DNA of 64,000 bases from JANTGF01 sp963750735 (GTDB lineage Bacteria; Bacteroidota; Bacteroidia; Bacteroidales; VadinHA17): NCBI GenBank assembly GCA_963750735.1, contig CAVVRY010000012.1, positions 1-64,000 of the forward strand, given 5' to 3'. A model generated the notes under the pieces. The model was given only the letters and a program-made list of their open reading frames with translations, was not told the DNA's origin and did no database searches. Below, piece by piece: positions 35,157-44,950 of the stretch; position 1 is the stretch's first letter; each line of letters starts with the position of its first letter. A program made the position numbers and the translations under genes.

Positions 35157-37268
35157 ATGAGCAGCAATCTAAAAAATACAAGAAATATTGGGATAATGGC
35201 CCATATTGATGCAGGTAAAACAACAACTACCGAAAGAATTTTGTTTTACACTGGCAGAACTCATCGTATAGGTGAGGTGCATGATGGAGCTGCGCAAATG
35301 GATTGGATGGTGCAGGAACAGGAGCGTGGAATTACAATCACTTCTGCTGCCACTACTACATTCTGGAAATATAACAACGAAGAATTTAAAATTAACATTA
35401 TAGATACTCCCGGTCATGTCGACTTTACAGTTGAAGTTGAGAGATCATTGAGGGTTTTGGATGGAGCTGTTGCTGTTTTTTGTGCAGTAGGGGGTGTTGA
35501 GCCACAGTCTGAAACTGTTTGGAGACAAGCAGATAAATATAAAGTACCACGTATAGCATTTGTTAATAAAATGGATCGTACAGGTGCTGATTTCTTTTCT
35601 GTGGTTCAGCAGATTAATGATAGACTTGGGGCAAATCCTATACCTGTACAAGTACCAATTGGTCATGAGGATTCATTCCGAGGAGTTATTGACCTGATTT
35701 ATAACAAAGCGATAGTTTGGCGTGAGGATCAGGAAATGGGAATCGTGTATGACATGATTGACATTCCAGAGGAAAATATAGAAGAAGCAGCTGAGTGGAG
35801 AGAGAAATTGATTGAGGCTGTAGCTGTAACAGATGATACTTTACTAGAAAGATATTTTGAAGATCCTGATTCAATTACGCCTGAGGAGATGTTGAGCGTG
35901 ATTCGACAGTCTACCATTGACCAGACTATAGTACCTGTAATGTGTGGATCAGCATTTAAAAATAAAGGGGTACAGCGACTCCTGGATGCTGTTATAGCAT
36001 TTTTACCAAGTCCTCTCGATGTAGGGAGTGTTACTGGTACTAATCCTTTACATGGAAATGCGGAGGTTACACGTGACCCGGATCCGAATGAACCATTGGC
36101 GGCACTTGCTTTTAAGATTGCCACCGATCCTTTCGTAGGACGATTGGTATTTCTTCGGGTATATTCTGGAGTGCTGGAAGCTGGAGGTTCTGTAATGAAT
36201 GCAAGATCTCAGAAGAAGGGAAGAATAAACAGGCTATACCAAATGCATGCTAACAAGCAGAGTCCAAAAGACAGAATTGAGGCGGGGGATATTTGTGCTG
36301 CAGTGGGATTAAAAGATATGAAGACTGGTGATACCATTTGCGACATCAAGAAACCAATTTCACTCGAATCAATGGTGTTTCCTGATCCGGTTATTGGAAT
36401 TGCTATTGAACCAAAATCACAACCCGATGTTGATAAGCTAAGTATTGCATTAGGTAAACTTGCTGAGGAAGACCCAACATTTCAAGTTAAAACCGATGAG
36501 AATTCAGGGCAGACCATTATAAGTGGAATGGGTGAATTGCATCTTGAGATATTGGTTGACAGGATAAGTCGAGAATTTAATGTTGAGTGCAACCAGGGTA
36601 CACCACAGGTGGCCTACAAGGAAGCTCTAACATCTACAGTTGAACATCGTGAGGTATTTAAGAAACAAACCGGTGGAAGAGGAAAATTTGCCGATATTAT
36701 TGTTGAGCTAGGACCTGTTGATGAAGGAGAAACTGGCTTACAATTTATTGATCAGGTAAAAGGAGGAAATATACCAAGGGAATATATTCCTGCGGTTGAA
36801 AAGGGATTCAAGGAAGCCATGAACAATGGTCCACTTGCAGGTTATCCAATTGATAGTATGAAAGTAATTCTAAAAGATGGTTCCTATCATCCGGTGGATT
36901 CAGATAGTCTTTCATTTGAGCTTGCTGCAAAAATGGCATTTAGAAATATGGCGAAAAAAGGAAATCCTGTATTACTTGAACCTATTATGTCAGCTGAAGT
37001 AGTGACACCCGAAGAATATATGGGCGATGTCATCTCAGATTTTAATAAAAGAAGAGGCCAGGTAGAAGGAATGGTTTCAAAATCTGGAGCGAGAGTCATA
37101 AAGGCCAGGGTGCCATTGGCTGAAAAGTTTGGTTACGTTACTGTCTTGAGAACATTAACTTCTGGAAGAGCAACCTCTACAATGGAATTTTTGCATTATG
37201 AGGAAGTGCCAACAGAAATCTCGAAAAAGATTATTGAAAAAGCAAAAGGAACTTTAGAACACGTTTAA
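35157..37268 (+). CDS. fusA: elongation factor G
   Basis: A 703-residue canonical EF-G. The ATG at 35157 is preferred over a TTG at 35136 because family similarity begins with MSSNLKNTRNIGIMAH. G motifs are intact: AHIDAGKTTT, RGITI, DTPGH and NKMD, unlike the paralogue at 27634. It drives GTP-dependent translocation. No tuf follows; rpsJ comes after 14 bases. Confidence 0.98.
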   Translation: MSSNLKNTRNIGIMAHIDAGKTTTTERILFYTGRTHRIGEVHDGAAQMDWMVQEQERGITITSAATTTFWKYNNEEFKINIIDTPGHVDFTVEVERSLRVLDGAVAVFCAVGGVEPQSETVWRQADKYKVPRIAFVNKMDRTGADFFSVVQQINDRLGANPIPVQVPIGHEDSFRGVIDLIYNKAIVWREDQEMGIVYDMIDIPEENIEEAAEWREKLIEAVAVTDDTLLERYFEDPDSITPEEMLSVIRQSTIDQTIVPVMCGSAFKNKGVQRLLDAVIAFLPSPLDVGSVTGTNPLHGNAEVTRDPDPNEPLAALAFKIATDPFVGRLVFLRVYSGVLEAGGSVMNARSQKKGRINRLYQMHANKQSPKDRIEAGDICAAVGLKDMKTGDTICDIKKPISLESMVFPDPVIGIAIEPKSQPDVDKLSIALGKLAEEDPTFQVKTDENSGQTIISGMGELHLEILVDRISREFNVECNQGTPQVAYKEALTSTVEHREVFKKQTGGRGKFADIIVELGPVDEGETGLQFIDQVKGGNIPREYIPAVEKGFKEAMNNGPLAGYPIDSMKVILKDGSYHPVDSDSLSFELAAKMAFRNMAKKGNPVLLEPIMSAEVVTPEEYMGDVISDFNKRRGQVEGMVSKSGARVIKARVPLAEKFGYVTVLRTLTSGRATSTMEFLHYEEVPTEISKKIIEKAKGTLEHV

Positions 37269-37282
37269 CAATATTTGAAAGA

Positions 37283-37588
37283 ATGAGTCAGAAGATCAGA
37301 ATTAAGTTAAAGTCCTATGATCATAATCTTGTAGATAAATCTGCAGAAAAGATCGTAAAGACGGTGAAGAGTACAGGGGCTGTAATTAGTGGTCCAATTC
37401 CACTTCCTACACATAAAAGGATTTTTACTGTACTTCGCTCTCCATTTGTAAACAAGAAATCCAGGGAACAGTTTATGGTTGCTTCTTATAAAAGATTACT
37501 GGATATATACAGCACAACTCCAAAAACCATCGATGCATTGATGAAATTGGAGTTGCCAAGTGGTGTGGAAGTAGAAATTAAAGTTTAA
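37283..37588 (+). CDS. rpsJ: 30S ribosomal protein S10
   Basis: A 101-residue S10 with the conserved GPIPLPT and KSREQF segments. In other bacteria it also serves as NusE in antitermination. It opens the S10 part of the cluster directly behind fusA (14 bases). Confidence 0.98.
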   Translation: MSQKIRIKLKSYDHNLVDKSAEKIVKTVKSTGAVISGPIPLPTHKRIFTVLRSPFVNKKSREQFMVASYKRLLDIYSTTPKTIDALMKLELPSGVEVEIKV

Positions 37589-37607
37589 TTGAGGAAAATA
37601 TAAAATA

Positions 37608-38225
37608 ATGCAGGGATTAATTGGTAAAAAGGTTGGAATGACCTCAATTTTTAACGAGGAGGGAAATAGTATTCCCTGTACTGTTATTGAGGCGGGTCCT
37701 TGTGTGGTTACACAAATTAAAACCGTAGAAAAGGATGGCTATGAGGCTGTTCAACTTGGCTTTGATGAAAAGAAAGAGAAGAAAACTGTAAAAGCCATGA
37801 AGGGACATTTCAAAAAAGCCGCCACAACTCCAAAGAAAAAATTAGTAGAGTTTTCAGGATTTGGTGATAGTGTTGAGTTGGGAAAAACTCTTACTGTTGA
37901 TTTATTTAATGATGATAACTGGCTGGATGTTAGGGGTTATGCTAAAGGAAAAGGCTTTCAGGGTGTTGTGAAAAGACATGGCTTTAGAGGCGTGGGTGAC
38001 CAAACACACGGACAGCATAATAGAAATAGAGCTCCAGGGTCTTTGGGCGCATCTTCTTACCCATCAAGGGTATTTAAGGGAATGAGAATGGCCGGTAGAA
38101 TGGGTGGTCAACAGGTTATGGCCATTAGCTTACGGGTTATGAAAATCATTTCTGAAGAGAATTTATTGATATTAAAAGGATCGGTTCCTGGTCCTAATGG
38201 TTCGTACTTAATAATTACTAAGTGA
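37608..38225 (+). CDS. rplC: 50S ribosomal protein L3
   Basis: A 205-residue L3. N-terminal GKKVGMTSIF and the central loop GVVKRHGFRG, which reaches toward the peptidyl transferase centre, are both seen. Its stop overlaps the rplD start by one base, implying translational coupling. Confidence 0.98.
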   Translation: MQGLIGKKVGMTSIFNEEGNSIPCTVIEAGPCVVTQIKTVEKDGYEAVQLGFDEKKEKKTVKAMKGHFKKAATTPKKKLVEFSGFGDSVELGKTLTVDLFNDDNWLDVRGYAKGKGFQGVVKRHGFRGVGDQTHGQHNRNRAPGSLGASSYPSRVFKGMRMAGRMGGQQVMAISLRVMKIISEENLLILKGSVPGPNGSYLIITK

Positions 38226-38854
38226 TGAAGGTAGCTATATATAATACAGAGGGAAAAGATACCGGTAAAAAGGTTGATTTAAATGAATCAATTTTCGGAA
38301 TCGAACCAAATGATCACGCCATATATCTTGATATTAAACAGTATATGGCCAATAATAGGCAGGGTACACATAAGACTAAGGAGAGAGGTGAAATTAGAGC
38401 CAGTACAAGGAAGATAAAAAGACAAAAAGGTACTGGAACAGCAAGAGCAGGAGCTATATCCAACCCGTTATTCAGAGGTGGTGGTCGTACATTTGGTCCC
38501 AGGCCAAGAACTTACGATTCCAAATTGAATAAAAAACTAAAAAAATTAGCCAGGAAATCAGCTTTATCATATAAGCTGAAGGAACAGGGTATAATTGTAC
38601 TTGAAGATTTTAATATTGAAGCCCCGAAAACAAGTGAATTTGTTAGGATAAGCGACAATTTAAAAATGGGAGATAAAAAATCTGTTTTTGTTTTAAATGA
38701 ATCAAATAAAAATATATATTTGTCTTCGCGAAATTTGAAGCAAACCAAAGTTGTAAACGCCTCAGAATTAACAACATACGATATTGTAAATGCTTCGGCA
38801 TTGGTGTTGTCTGTCGGTTCAATTGAGGTTTTAGATCAAATTTTAAGTAATTAA
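38225..38854 (+). CDS. rplD: 50S ribosomal protein L4
   Basis: A 209-residue L4. The tunnel loop region KRQKGTGTARAG is intact. The ATG at 38225 overlaps the stop of rplC (TGATG); an in-frame GTG one codon earlier is less likely. In some bacteria L4 controls its own operon, not testable here. Confidence 0.97.
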   Translation: MKVAIYNTEGKDTGKKVDLNESIFGIEPNDHAIYLDIKQYMANNRQGTHKTKERGEIRASTRKIKRQKGTGTARAGAISNPLFRGGGRTFGPRPRTYDSKLNKKLKKLARKSALSYKLKEQGIIVLEDFNIEAPKTSEFVRISDNLKMGDKKSVFVLNESNKNIYLSSRNLKQTKVVNASELTTYDIVNASALVLSVGSIEVLDQILSN

Positions 38855-38868
38855 GAAACTTTTGAAGC

Positions 38869-39159
38869 ATGAATATTTTACTAAAACCTCTCGTAACCGA
38901 AAAGATGATATCTCAAAATGAGAATTTGAATCGATTTGGTTTTTTAGTGGAAAAGAAAGCAAATAAGATACAGATTAAAAAGGCTGTTGAAGAGATGTAT
39001 GGTGTAACTGTTGAATCAGTTAATACTATGCGATATGGAGGTAAGGTTAAAAGTCGGTTTACACGTGGTGGTGTCCAAACAGGAAAAACCAACTCATATA
39101 AGAAAGCAATTGTGACATTGGCTGAAGGTGATACAATTGACTTCTACAGCAATATTTAG
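38869..39159 (+). CDS. rplW: 50S ribosomal protein L23
   Basis: A 96-residue L23, located at the tunnel exit where nascent chains, trigger factor and SRP dock. The start ILLKPLVTEKM and the VNTMRYGGK strand are typical. Lies 14 bases after rplD and 10 before rplB. Confidence 0.97.
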   Translation: MNILLKPLVTEKMISQNENLNRFGFLVEKKANKIQIKKAVEEMYGVTVESVNTMRYGGKVKSRFTRGGVQTGKTNSYKKAIVTLAEGDTIDFYSNI

Positions 39160-39169
39160 ATAGATAATC

Positions 39170-39994
39170 ATGGCATTACGAAAATTTAAACCTGTTACAC
39201 CAGGTCAGAGACAGAAAATTGCAGTTACATTCGACGATTTGACAACGTCAACTCCTGAGAAATCATTACTTCGTCCTATTAAAAAATCAGGTGGTAGAAA
39301 CCACCATGGTAAAATGACGATGAGGTATATGGGCGGAGGTCACAAGAGGAGATACCGCGTAATTGATTTTCTGAGAAATAAGGATGGAGTTCCAGCAAAA
39401 GTTAGCACAATTGAATACGATCCGAATCGTACTGCAAGAATAGCATTACTTACTTATGCTGATGGTGAGAAAAAATACATTATTGCACCTAACGGACTAA
39501 AGGTTGGTCAAACAGTTGAATCTGGAAAAGATGTAGCTCCTGAAGTTGGAAATACATTGTTTTTATCAGATATTCCGTTGGGATCAGTAATTCATAATAT
39601 TGAATTGCAACCTGGAAAAGGTGGAATGTTGGCTAGGAGTGCAGGTACTTATGCGCAACTAACCAATAGGGATGGTAAGTATGCTATCCTTAAATTACCT
39701 TCAGGTGAGACACGAATGATCCTGGTTACATGTAGAGCTACAATTGGAGCTACTTCTAATTCCGATCATGGTATTGAGGTTTCAGGAAAAGCCGGAAGAT
39801 CCAGGTGGCTTGGAAGAAGACCAAGAGTAAGAGGTGTTGTTATGAACCCCGTTGATCATCCAATGGGTGGTGGTGAAGGTAGAGCCTCAGGTGGCCATCC
39901 AAGATCCAGAAAAGGACTCCCTGCCAAAGGTTTTAAAACAAGGGCCAAAAGGAAGTATTCAAATAAATATATTATTGAAAAGAGGAAGCGTTAA
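39170..39994 (+). CDS. rplB: 50S ribosomal protein L2
   Basis: A 274-residue L2, needed for subunit joining and peptidyl transfer. The conserved GRNHHGKMTMRY-like N-terminal part and NPVDHPMGGGEGRASGGHP near the C-terminus are present; Met replaces the second His of the HPHGG form known in E. coli, a variant I recall from Bacteroidota. Confidence 0.98.
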   Translation: MALRKFKPVTPGQRQKIAVTFDDLTTSTPEKSLLRPIKKSGGRNHHGKMTMRYMGGGHKRRYRVIDFLRNKDGVPAKVSTIEYDPNRTARIALLTYADGEKKYIIAPNGLKVGQTVESGKDVAPEVGNTLFLSDIPLGSVIHNIELQPGKGGMLARSAGTYAQLTNRDGKYAILKLPSGETRMILVTCRATIGATSNSDHGIEVSGKAGRSRWLGRRPRVRGVVMNPVDHPMGGGEGRASGGHPRSRKGLPAKGFKTRAKRKYSNKYIIEKRKR

Positions 39995-40017
39995 AACTGA
40001 ATAATAGTTAAGATATT

Positions 40018-40284
40018 ATGAGCAGATCACTTAAAAAAGGACCTTTTATTGATTTTAAGCTAGAGAAGAGAGTTCTTGATATGAATGATGCAAGGAAAAA
40101 ATCTGTGATTAAAACCTGGTCAAGAAGATCGATAATCTCACCAGACTTTGTTGGTCATACTATTGCTGTGCACAACGGCAACAAATTTATTCCGGTGTAT
40201 ATTACAGAAAATATGGTGGGCCACAAATTAGGTGAATTTGCTCCTACCAGGATTTTTAGAGGACATGGTGGTAAAGCCAGATAA
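40018..40284 (+). CDS. rpsS: 30S ribosomal protein S19
   Basis: An 88-residue S19 with the SLKKGPFID start and GHKLGEFAPTR near the end. It contacts S13 and the A-site finger in the subunit head. Lies 23 bases after rplB. Confidence 0.98.
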   Translation: MSRSLKKGPFIDFKLEKRVLDMNDARKKSVIKTWSRRSIISPDFVGHTIAVHNGNKFIPVYITENMVGHKLGEFAPTRIFRGHGGKAR

Positions 40285-40313
40285 TTAAAGAATTGGTTGA
40301 AAAATTAATTAAA

Positions 40314-40736
40314 ATGGGTGCAAAAAAAAGAATTAGAGCGGATCAGGTAAAAGAGGCTAAAAAGGGTCAGTATTTTGCTAGTCTTAGAAATTGTCCTACT
40401 TCTCCCAGGAAGATGAGACTTGTTGTTGATATGATTCGTGGCGAGGAAGTGAATAAGGCCCTTGATATACTAAAATATAGCTCAAAAGAAGCATCTGATA
40501 GAATAGAAAAATTATTGTTATCAGCTATCTCAAACTGGCAAAATAAAAACGAAGGCGTAAGGGTTGAAGACAGCCAGCTATTTGTTAAGGAGGCTTTTGT
40601 TGATCAGGGCAGAACACTGAAAAGACTGCGTCCTGCGCCACAAGGAAGAGCACATAGGATTAGAAAAAGATCAAATCACGTAACCCTGGTTTTGGATAGT
40701 AAGAATAAAAATGAAGTAGTTACTTCTACAAAATAG
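40314..40736 (+). CDS. rplV: 50S ribosomal protein L22
   Basis: A 140-residue L22. The ATG at 40314 is chosen over an upstream TTG at 40293. The N-terminus is longer than in E. coli; the core begins at SPRKMRLVVDMIRG, and the tunnel hairpin LKRLRPAPQGRAHRIRKRS is intact. Five bases before rpsC. Confidence 0.96.
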   Translation: MGAKKRIRADQVKEAKKGQYFASLRNCPTSPRKMRLVVDMIRGEEVNKALDILKYSSKEASDRIEKLLLSAISNWQNKNEGVRVEDSQLFVKEAFVDQGRTLKRLRPAPQGRAHRIRKRSNHVTLVLDSKNKNEVVTSTK

Positions 40737-40741
40737 TATTT

Positions 40742-41443
40742 ATGGGACAAAAAGTTAATCCGATATCGAATCGACTGGGAATCATCAAAGGATGGGACTC
40801 AAACTGGTATGGTGGAAAGAACTATGCTGATAAATTGATTGAGGACAGTAAGATCAGAGAATATCTGAATGCTCGTTTAGCAAAGGCAAGTGTTTCAAAA
40901 ATTATCATTGAAAGAACACTTAAGATGATAACTGTTACTGTAAATACAGCCAGACCAGGTATTATAATAGGAAAAGGTGGCCAGGAGGTTGATAAGCTTA
41001 AAGAGGAATTAAAGAAAATTACCAAGAAGGAAGTACAGATCAATATATTTGAAGTTAGAAGACCCGAATTGGATGCAACAATAGTTGCGAACAACATCGC
41101 TCGCCAGATTGAAGGGAAAATTTCTTATAGGAGAGCCATTAAGATGACAATCGCTTCTACAATGAGAATGGGTGCTGAAGGAATTAAAATATTGGTGTCA
41201 GGGCGTTTGGGTGGAGCTGAAATGGCTCGTTCAGAAATGTACAAAGAAGGTAGAATTCCTTTGCATACACTTCGTGCCGATATTGATTTTACAAAAACTG
41301 AAGCCCTTACTAAAGTTGGTCTGATTGGCCTTAAGGTTTGGATATGCAAAGGTGAGGTTTATGGTAAAAGAGATCTTTCTCCAATGGTGGGAGCAAAAGC
41401 GCCAACAAGGTCAAAAGGATTTCAACAAAGAAGATCAAGATAA
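40742..41443 (+). CDS. rpsC: 30S ribosomal protein S3
   Basis: A 233-residue S3 with the KH domain (RPGIIIGKGGQEVDKL) and the C-terminal domain with RLGGAEMARSE. Part of the mRNA entry channel. Lies five bases after rplV. Confidence 0.98.
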   Translation: MGQKVNPISNRLGIIKGWDSNWYGGKNYADKLIEDSKIREYLNARLAKASVSKIIIERTLKMITVTVNTARPGIIIGKGGQEVDKLKEELKKITKKEVQINIFEVRRPELDATIVANNIARQIEGKISYRRAIKMTIASTMRMGAEGIKILVSGRLGGAEMARSEMYKEGRIPLHTLRADIDFTKTEALTKVGLIGLKVWICKGEVYGKRDLSPMVGAKAPTRSKGFQQRRSR

Positions 41444-41475
41444 AAGGGTTTAATAATATTTAACAGGAACTTAAA

Positions 41476-41895
41476 ATGTTACAACCTAAAAAGACAAAAT
41501 ATAGAAAGTGTCAGAAAGGCAAAATGAAGGGAAATGCCCATAGAGGGAATTATCTGGCTTTTGGGTCTTTTGGTATAAAAGCTTTAGAAGAAGCCTGGAT
41601 CACTGGTAGGCAGCTGGAAGCAGCACGTCAGGCAGTGACCCGTAAGATGAAACGTGAAGGTCAGATATGGATTCGTGTATTCCCTGATAAACCCATCACC
41701 AAAAAACCTGCAGAGGTTCGTATGGGGAAAGGTAAAGGATCACCAGAGGGATTTGTAGCACCTGTAACACCAGGTAGAATTCTTATTGAAGCAGAAGGGG
41801 TGCCCTACGAATTGGCAAAAGACGCCTTGCGTTTGGCAGCACAAAAGCTTCCAATTCTTACCAAGTTTGTAGTACGGAACGATTATGTTGAATAG
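41476..41895 (+). CDS. rplP: 50S ribosomal protein L16
   Basis: A 139-residue L16 with MLQPKKTKYRK at the start and the conserved MGKGKGSPEGFVAPV loop close to the A-site tRNA. Placed as usual between rpsC and rpmC. Confidence 0.98.
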   Translation: MLQPKKTKYRKCQKGKMKGNAHRGNYLAFGSFGIKALEEAWITGRQLEAARQAVTRKMKREGQIWIRVFPDKPITKKPAEVRMGKGKGSPEGFVAPVTPGRILIEAEGVPYELAKDALRLAAQKLPILTKFVVRNDYVE

Positions 41896-41910
41896 TGAAT
41901 AGCTAGCATT

Positions 41911-42117
41911 ATGAAAAGCAGTGAAATTAACGAATTAACCCTTAGGGAACTGGAAGAAAGAATCGAAAATGAGAAGAATTTTCTGACGAAAATGAAATTA
42001 AATCATGCGATTTCCCCTTTAGATAACCCTTTGAAGGTAAGAGGTATAAGAAGAAATATTGCCAGGTTGCAAACTGAATTGCAAAGAAGGAAAATAACAG
42101 AGAATAAGGATAATTAA
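41911..42117 (+). CDS. rpmC: 50S ribosomal protein L29
   Basis: A 68-residue two-helix protein at the tunnel exit; the LKVRGIRRNIARLQTEL segment is characteristic. It is 2 bases before rpsQ. Confidence 0.96.
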   Translation: MKSSEINELTLRELEERIENEKNFLTKMKLNHAISPLDNPLKVRGIRRNIARLQTELQRRKITENKDN

Positions 42118-42119
42118 CG

Positions 42120-42377
42120 ATGGAAAACAGAAATTTGCGGAAAGAACGTGTTGGTGTTGTCGTTAGCAATAAAATGGAAAAATCTATTGTAATTGCTGTT
42201 AAGCGAAAAGTTAAACACCCAATATATGGTAAGTTCATTAATAAAACTACTAAGTTTTTAGCGCATGATGAGGAGAATACCTGCAATATTGGTGATACAG
42301 TAAAAATCATGGAAACAAGACCTTTGAGCAAAAATAAAAGCTGGAGGTTATTGGAAATCGTTGAAAGAGTTAAGTAA
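42120..42377 (+). CDS. rpsQ: 30S ribosomal protein S17
   Basis: An 85-residue OB-fold S17. GVVVSNKMEKSIVIAVKRK and the RPLSKNKSWRLLEIVE end match the family. Spacing is 2 bases to both rpmC and rplN. Confidence 0.97.
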   Translation: MENRNLRKERVGVVVSNKMEKSIVIAVKRKVKHPIYGKFINKTTKFLAHDEENTCNIGDTVKIMETRPLSKNKSWRLLEIVERVK

Positions 42378-42379
42378 TC

Positions 42380-42745
42380 ATGATACAACAAGAAAGTAGA
42401 CTCGCCGTAGCTGATAACAGTGGAGCCAAAGAGGTTCTGTGCATCAGGGTGTTAGGTGGAACAGGTAGAAGATATGCTTCTATTGGTGATAAAATTGTAG
42501 TAAGCGTTAAAAGTGCTATGCCTGGAAGTGAAGCTAAAAAGGGTATGGTTACAAGGGCAGTAGTTGTAAGGACCAGAAAGGAAGTTAGAAGAAAGGATGG
42601 TTCTTATATACGATTTGATGATAATGCAGTTGTGCTGCTAAATGCTGCCGATGAAATTCGCGGTACTCGTATTTTTGGCCCTGTGGCAAGGGAGTTGAGA
42701 GAAAATTATATGAAAATTATTTCGTTGGCACCTGAGGTGCTGTAA
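42380..42745 (+). CDS. rplN: 50S ribosomal protein L14
   Basis: A 121-residue L14, starting MIQQESRLAVADNSGAKEV and ending in the usual KIISLAPEVL. It contributes to bridge B8 between subunits. Its stop overlaps the likely rplX start. Confidence 0.98.
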   Translation: MIQQESRLAVADNSGAKEVLCIRVLGGTGRRYASIGDKIVVSVKSAMPGSEAKKGMVTRAVVVRTRKEVRRKDGSYIRFDDNAVVLLNAADEIRGTRIFGPVARELRENYMKIISLAPEVL

Positions 42746-43092
42746 TGGTAAATTTTAGATTCATGGGCAGATATAAAAAAATACATATTAAGAAAGGCGA
42801 CACTGTTTATGTAATCAGTGGTGAGTATAAAGATCAGCAGGGACGTGTTTTGCAGGTGATCGCGAAAACAAATAGAGCTATTGTCGAGGGAGTGAATATG
42901 GTGTCGAAACACACCAAACCAAATGCTCAGAATCCTCAGGGAGGAATTGTTAAAAAAGAAGCAGCAATAAATGTTTCTAACTTATTACTGGTAGATCCAT
43001 CATCTGGTGGCCCTACCCGTATCGGAAGAAAGCTTAATGAAAAAGGTAAATTAGTAAGATTTGCAAAAAAATCTGGAGAGGAGATTAAGTAA
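42745..43092 (+). CDS. rplX: 50S ribosomal protein L24
   Basis: Up to 115 residues, with the KOW motif in KGDTVYVISGEYKDQQG and the later GGIVKKEAAINVSN. The ATG at 42745 overlaps the rplN stop (TAATG); another in-frame ATG at 42763 gives a more typical N-terminus, so the start is uncertain. The stop overlaps rplE by one base. Confidence 0.95.
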   Translation: MVNFRFMGRYKKIHIKKGDTVYVISGEYKDQQGRVLQVIAKTNRAIVEGVNMVSKHTKPNAQNPQGGIVKKEAAINVSNLLLVDPSSGGPTRIGRKLNEKGKLVRFAKKSGEEIK

Positions 43093-43649
43093 TGGAATAC
43101 GTACCAAATCTTAAAAAGAAGTATAACGAAGAAATAGTTTCTTCTTTAACAAAGCAATTCGGTTATACTTCAGTAATGCAGGTTCCTCGTCTTGAAAAGA
43201 TAGTTATCAATCAAGGTGTTGGACAGGCAGTATCTGATAAAAAACTGATAGATAGCGCCCAGGAAGAAATTTCAGCTATTGCTGGACAAAAGGCTATAAC
43301 AAGAATGTCAACCAAGGATATCTCAAACTTTAAATTGAGAAAGAAAATGCCAATTGGTGTAAAAGTTACTGTACGTCGGGAACGCATGTATGAATTTCTT
43401 GAAAGACTTGTAGCTGTTGCATTACCAAGGGTTCGAGACTTCATGGGGGTAAATAATAAGTTGGATGGAAAAGGCAATTATACATTGGGAATTTCCGAAC
43501 ATATAATTTTTCCTGAGATAAATATTGACAAAATAAATAAGATCTCAGGCATGGAAATAACATTTGTTACAACAGCCAAAACCGATGAAGAAGGTTATGC
43601 CTTGTTGAAAGAATTTGGAGTACCATTTAAAAATATTAAAAATAACTAA
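43092..43649 (+). CDS. rplE: 50S ribosomal protein L5
   Basis: A 185-residue L5, which binds 5S rRNA and touches the P-site tRNA. Conserved parts: PRLEKIVINQGVG, GQKAITRMS and TLGISEHIIFPEI. One base separates it from rpsN. Confidence 0.98.
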   Translation: MEYVPNLKKKYNEEIVSSLTKQFGYTSVMQVPRLEKIVINQGVGQAVSDKKLIDSAQEEISAIAGQKAITRMSTKDISNFKLRKKMPIGVKVTVRRERMYEFLERLVAVALPRVRDFMGVNNKLDGKGNYTLGISEHIIFPEINIDKINKISGMEITFVTTAKTDEEGYALLKEFGVPFKNIKNN

Positions 43650-43650
43650 T

Positions 43651-43920
43651 ATGGCTAAGGAATCAATGAAAGCGCGAGAAGTTAAACGTGCTAAACTTGT
43701 TGAAAAATACGCTGATAAAAGAGCCAAACTTAAAGCTGAAGGCGATTATGTTGGATTAAGCAGGCTACCAAGAAACTCAAGTCCAATTCGTTTGCACAAC
43801 CGGTGTAGAATAACTGGAAGGCCAAGAGGGTATATGAGGCAATTTGGAATCAGTCGTATTACATTTCGTGAGATGGCATCAGCAGGCTTAATTCCTGGTG
43901 TGAAAAAAGCAAGCTGGTAA
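43651..43920 (+). CDS. rpsN: 30S ribosomal protein S14 (zinc-free form)
   Basis: An 89-residue S14 beginning at the ATG at 43651; the in-frame ATG at 43615 lies inside rplE and is rejected. The CxxC pairs of the short zinc form are absent, so this is the longer zinc-independent type. Ends with GVKKASW as expected. Confidence 0.96.
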   Translation: MAKESMKAREVKRAKLVEKYADKRAKLKAEGDYVGLSRLPRNSSPIRLHNRCRITGRPRGYMRQFGISRITFREMASAGLIPGVKKASW

Positions 43921-43965
43921 ATAAGGATTCATAGGCATATTTCAATTTGATTAAAAAGTAAAGAG

Positions 43966-44361
43966 ATGACAGATACAATAGCAGATTATCTAACAAGGAT
44001 CCGTAACGCTATTATGGCCGGTCATAAGGTTGTAGATATACCTGCATCGAGCCTAAAAAAGGATATGACAAAAATTCTTCTTGAAAAAGGGTATATCCTG
44101 AACTACAAATTTGTTGATGAAGGACCACAGGGTCATATTAAGATAGCACTGAAATATAATCCGGAAAGCAAAGTCCCTGCGATTAAATCTTTAAAAAGAG
44201 CAAGTAGACCTGGTTTAAGGAAATATGTAGGTGTGGATGAAATTCCAAGAATCCTGAATGGTTTAGGTATCGCAATTCTTTCAACCTCAAGTGGAGTTAT
44301 CACTGACAAAGAGGCCAGGGATATGAACGTAGGTGGAGAAGTATTATGTTATGTATATTAA
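43966..44361 (+). CDS. rpsH: 30S ribosomal protein S8
   Basis: A 131-residue S8 with DYLTRIRNA at the start and the ILSTSSGVITDKEA loop near the end. In E. coli it represses the spc operon; no target structure was identified here. 45-base gap after rpsN. Confidence 0.98.
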   Translation: MTDTIADYLTRIRNAIMAGHKVVDIPASSLKKDMTKILLEKGYILNYKFVDEGPQGHIKIALKYNPESKVPAIKSLKRASRPGLRKYVGVDEIPRILNGLGIAILSTSSGVITDKEARDMNVGGEVLCYVY

Positions 44362-44376
44362 TAGGGAGGAAGTTTA

Positions 44377-44931
44377 ATGTCAAGAATAGGTAAGTTACCC
44401 ATAGAGTTGCCAGAAGGTGTTACAGTTCAGGTTAGCGATGACAACATTGTTACTGTTAAAGGACCAAAAGGAGAGTTAAGTCAGAAGGTAAATCCTGATA
44501 TCACTTTAAAGCAGGAGGATAACCAGATTATAGTTATGCGTCCATCTGAACAAAAGGATCATAGGTCTATGCATGGATTATATAGATCACTTATCAACAA
44601 TATGGTTATAGGTGTTTCAAAAGGGTATGAAAAAAAGCTTGAATTGGTAGGTGTTGGTTTTCGTGCTGAAACAAAAGGCCAGATTTTAGAACTAAGTCTT
44701 GGGTATTCTCACGATATCATTTTTGAGTTACCTCCTGAGGTGAAAGTAGAGGCTGTTACTCAAAGAAGAAGCAATCCGGTTATTACTTTAAATAGTATTG
44801 ATAAGCAGCTAATTGGCCATATTGCATCAAAGATAAGGTCATTAAGGAAGCCAGAACCATATAAAGGTAAAGGTGTTAAGTATGTGGGTGAACAACTCCG
44901 TAGGAAAGCAGGAAAATCTGCAAGTGTGTAA
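44377..44931 (+). CDS. rplF: 50S ribosomal protein L6
   Basis: A 184-residue L6: start MSRIGKLPIELPEGV, end KPEPYKGKGVKYVGE. It lies near the factor-binding site. An AGGAGG-like ribosome binding site (GGGAGGAAG) precedes it, unusual in this A-rich-leader genome. Confidence 0.98.
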   Translation: MSRIGKLPIELPEGVTVQVSDDNIVTVKGPKGELSQKVNPDITLKQEDNQIIVMRPSEQKDHRSMHGLYRSLINNMVIGVSKGYEKKLELVGVGFRAETKGQILELSLGYSHDIIFELPPEVKVEAVTQRRSNPVITLNSIDKQLIGHIASKIRSLRKPEPYKGKGVKYVGEQLRRKAGKSASV

Positions 44932-44950
44932 TAGTTAATAGCATTCGATC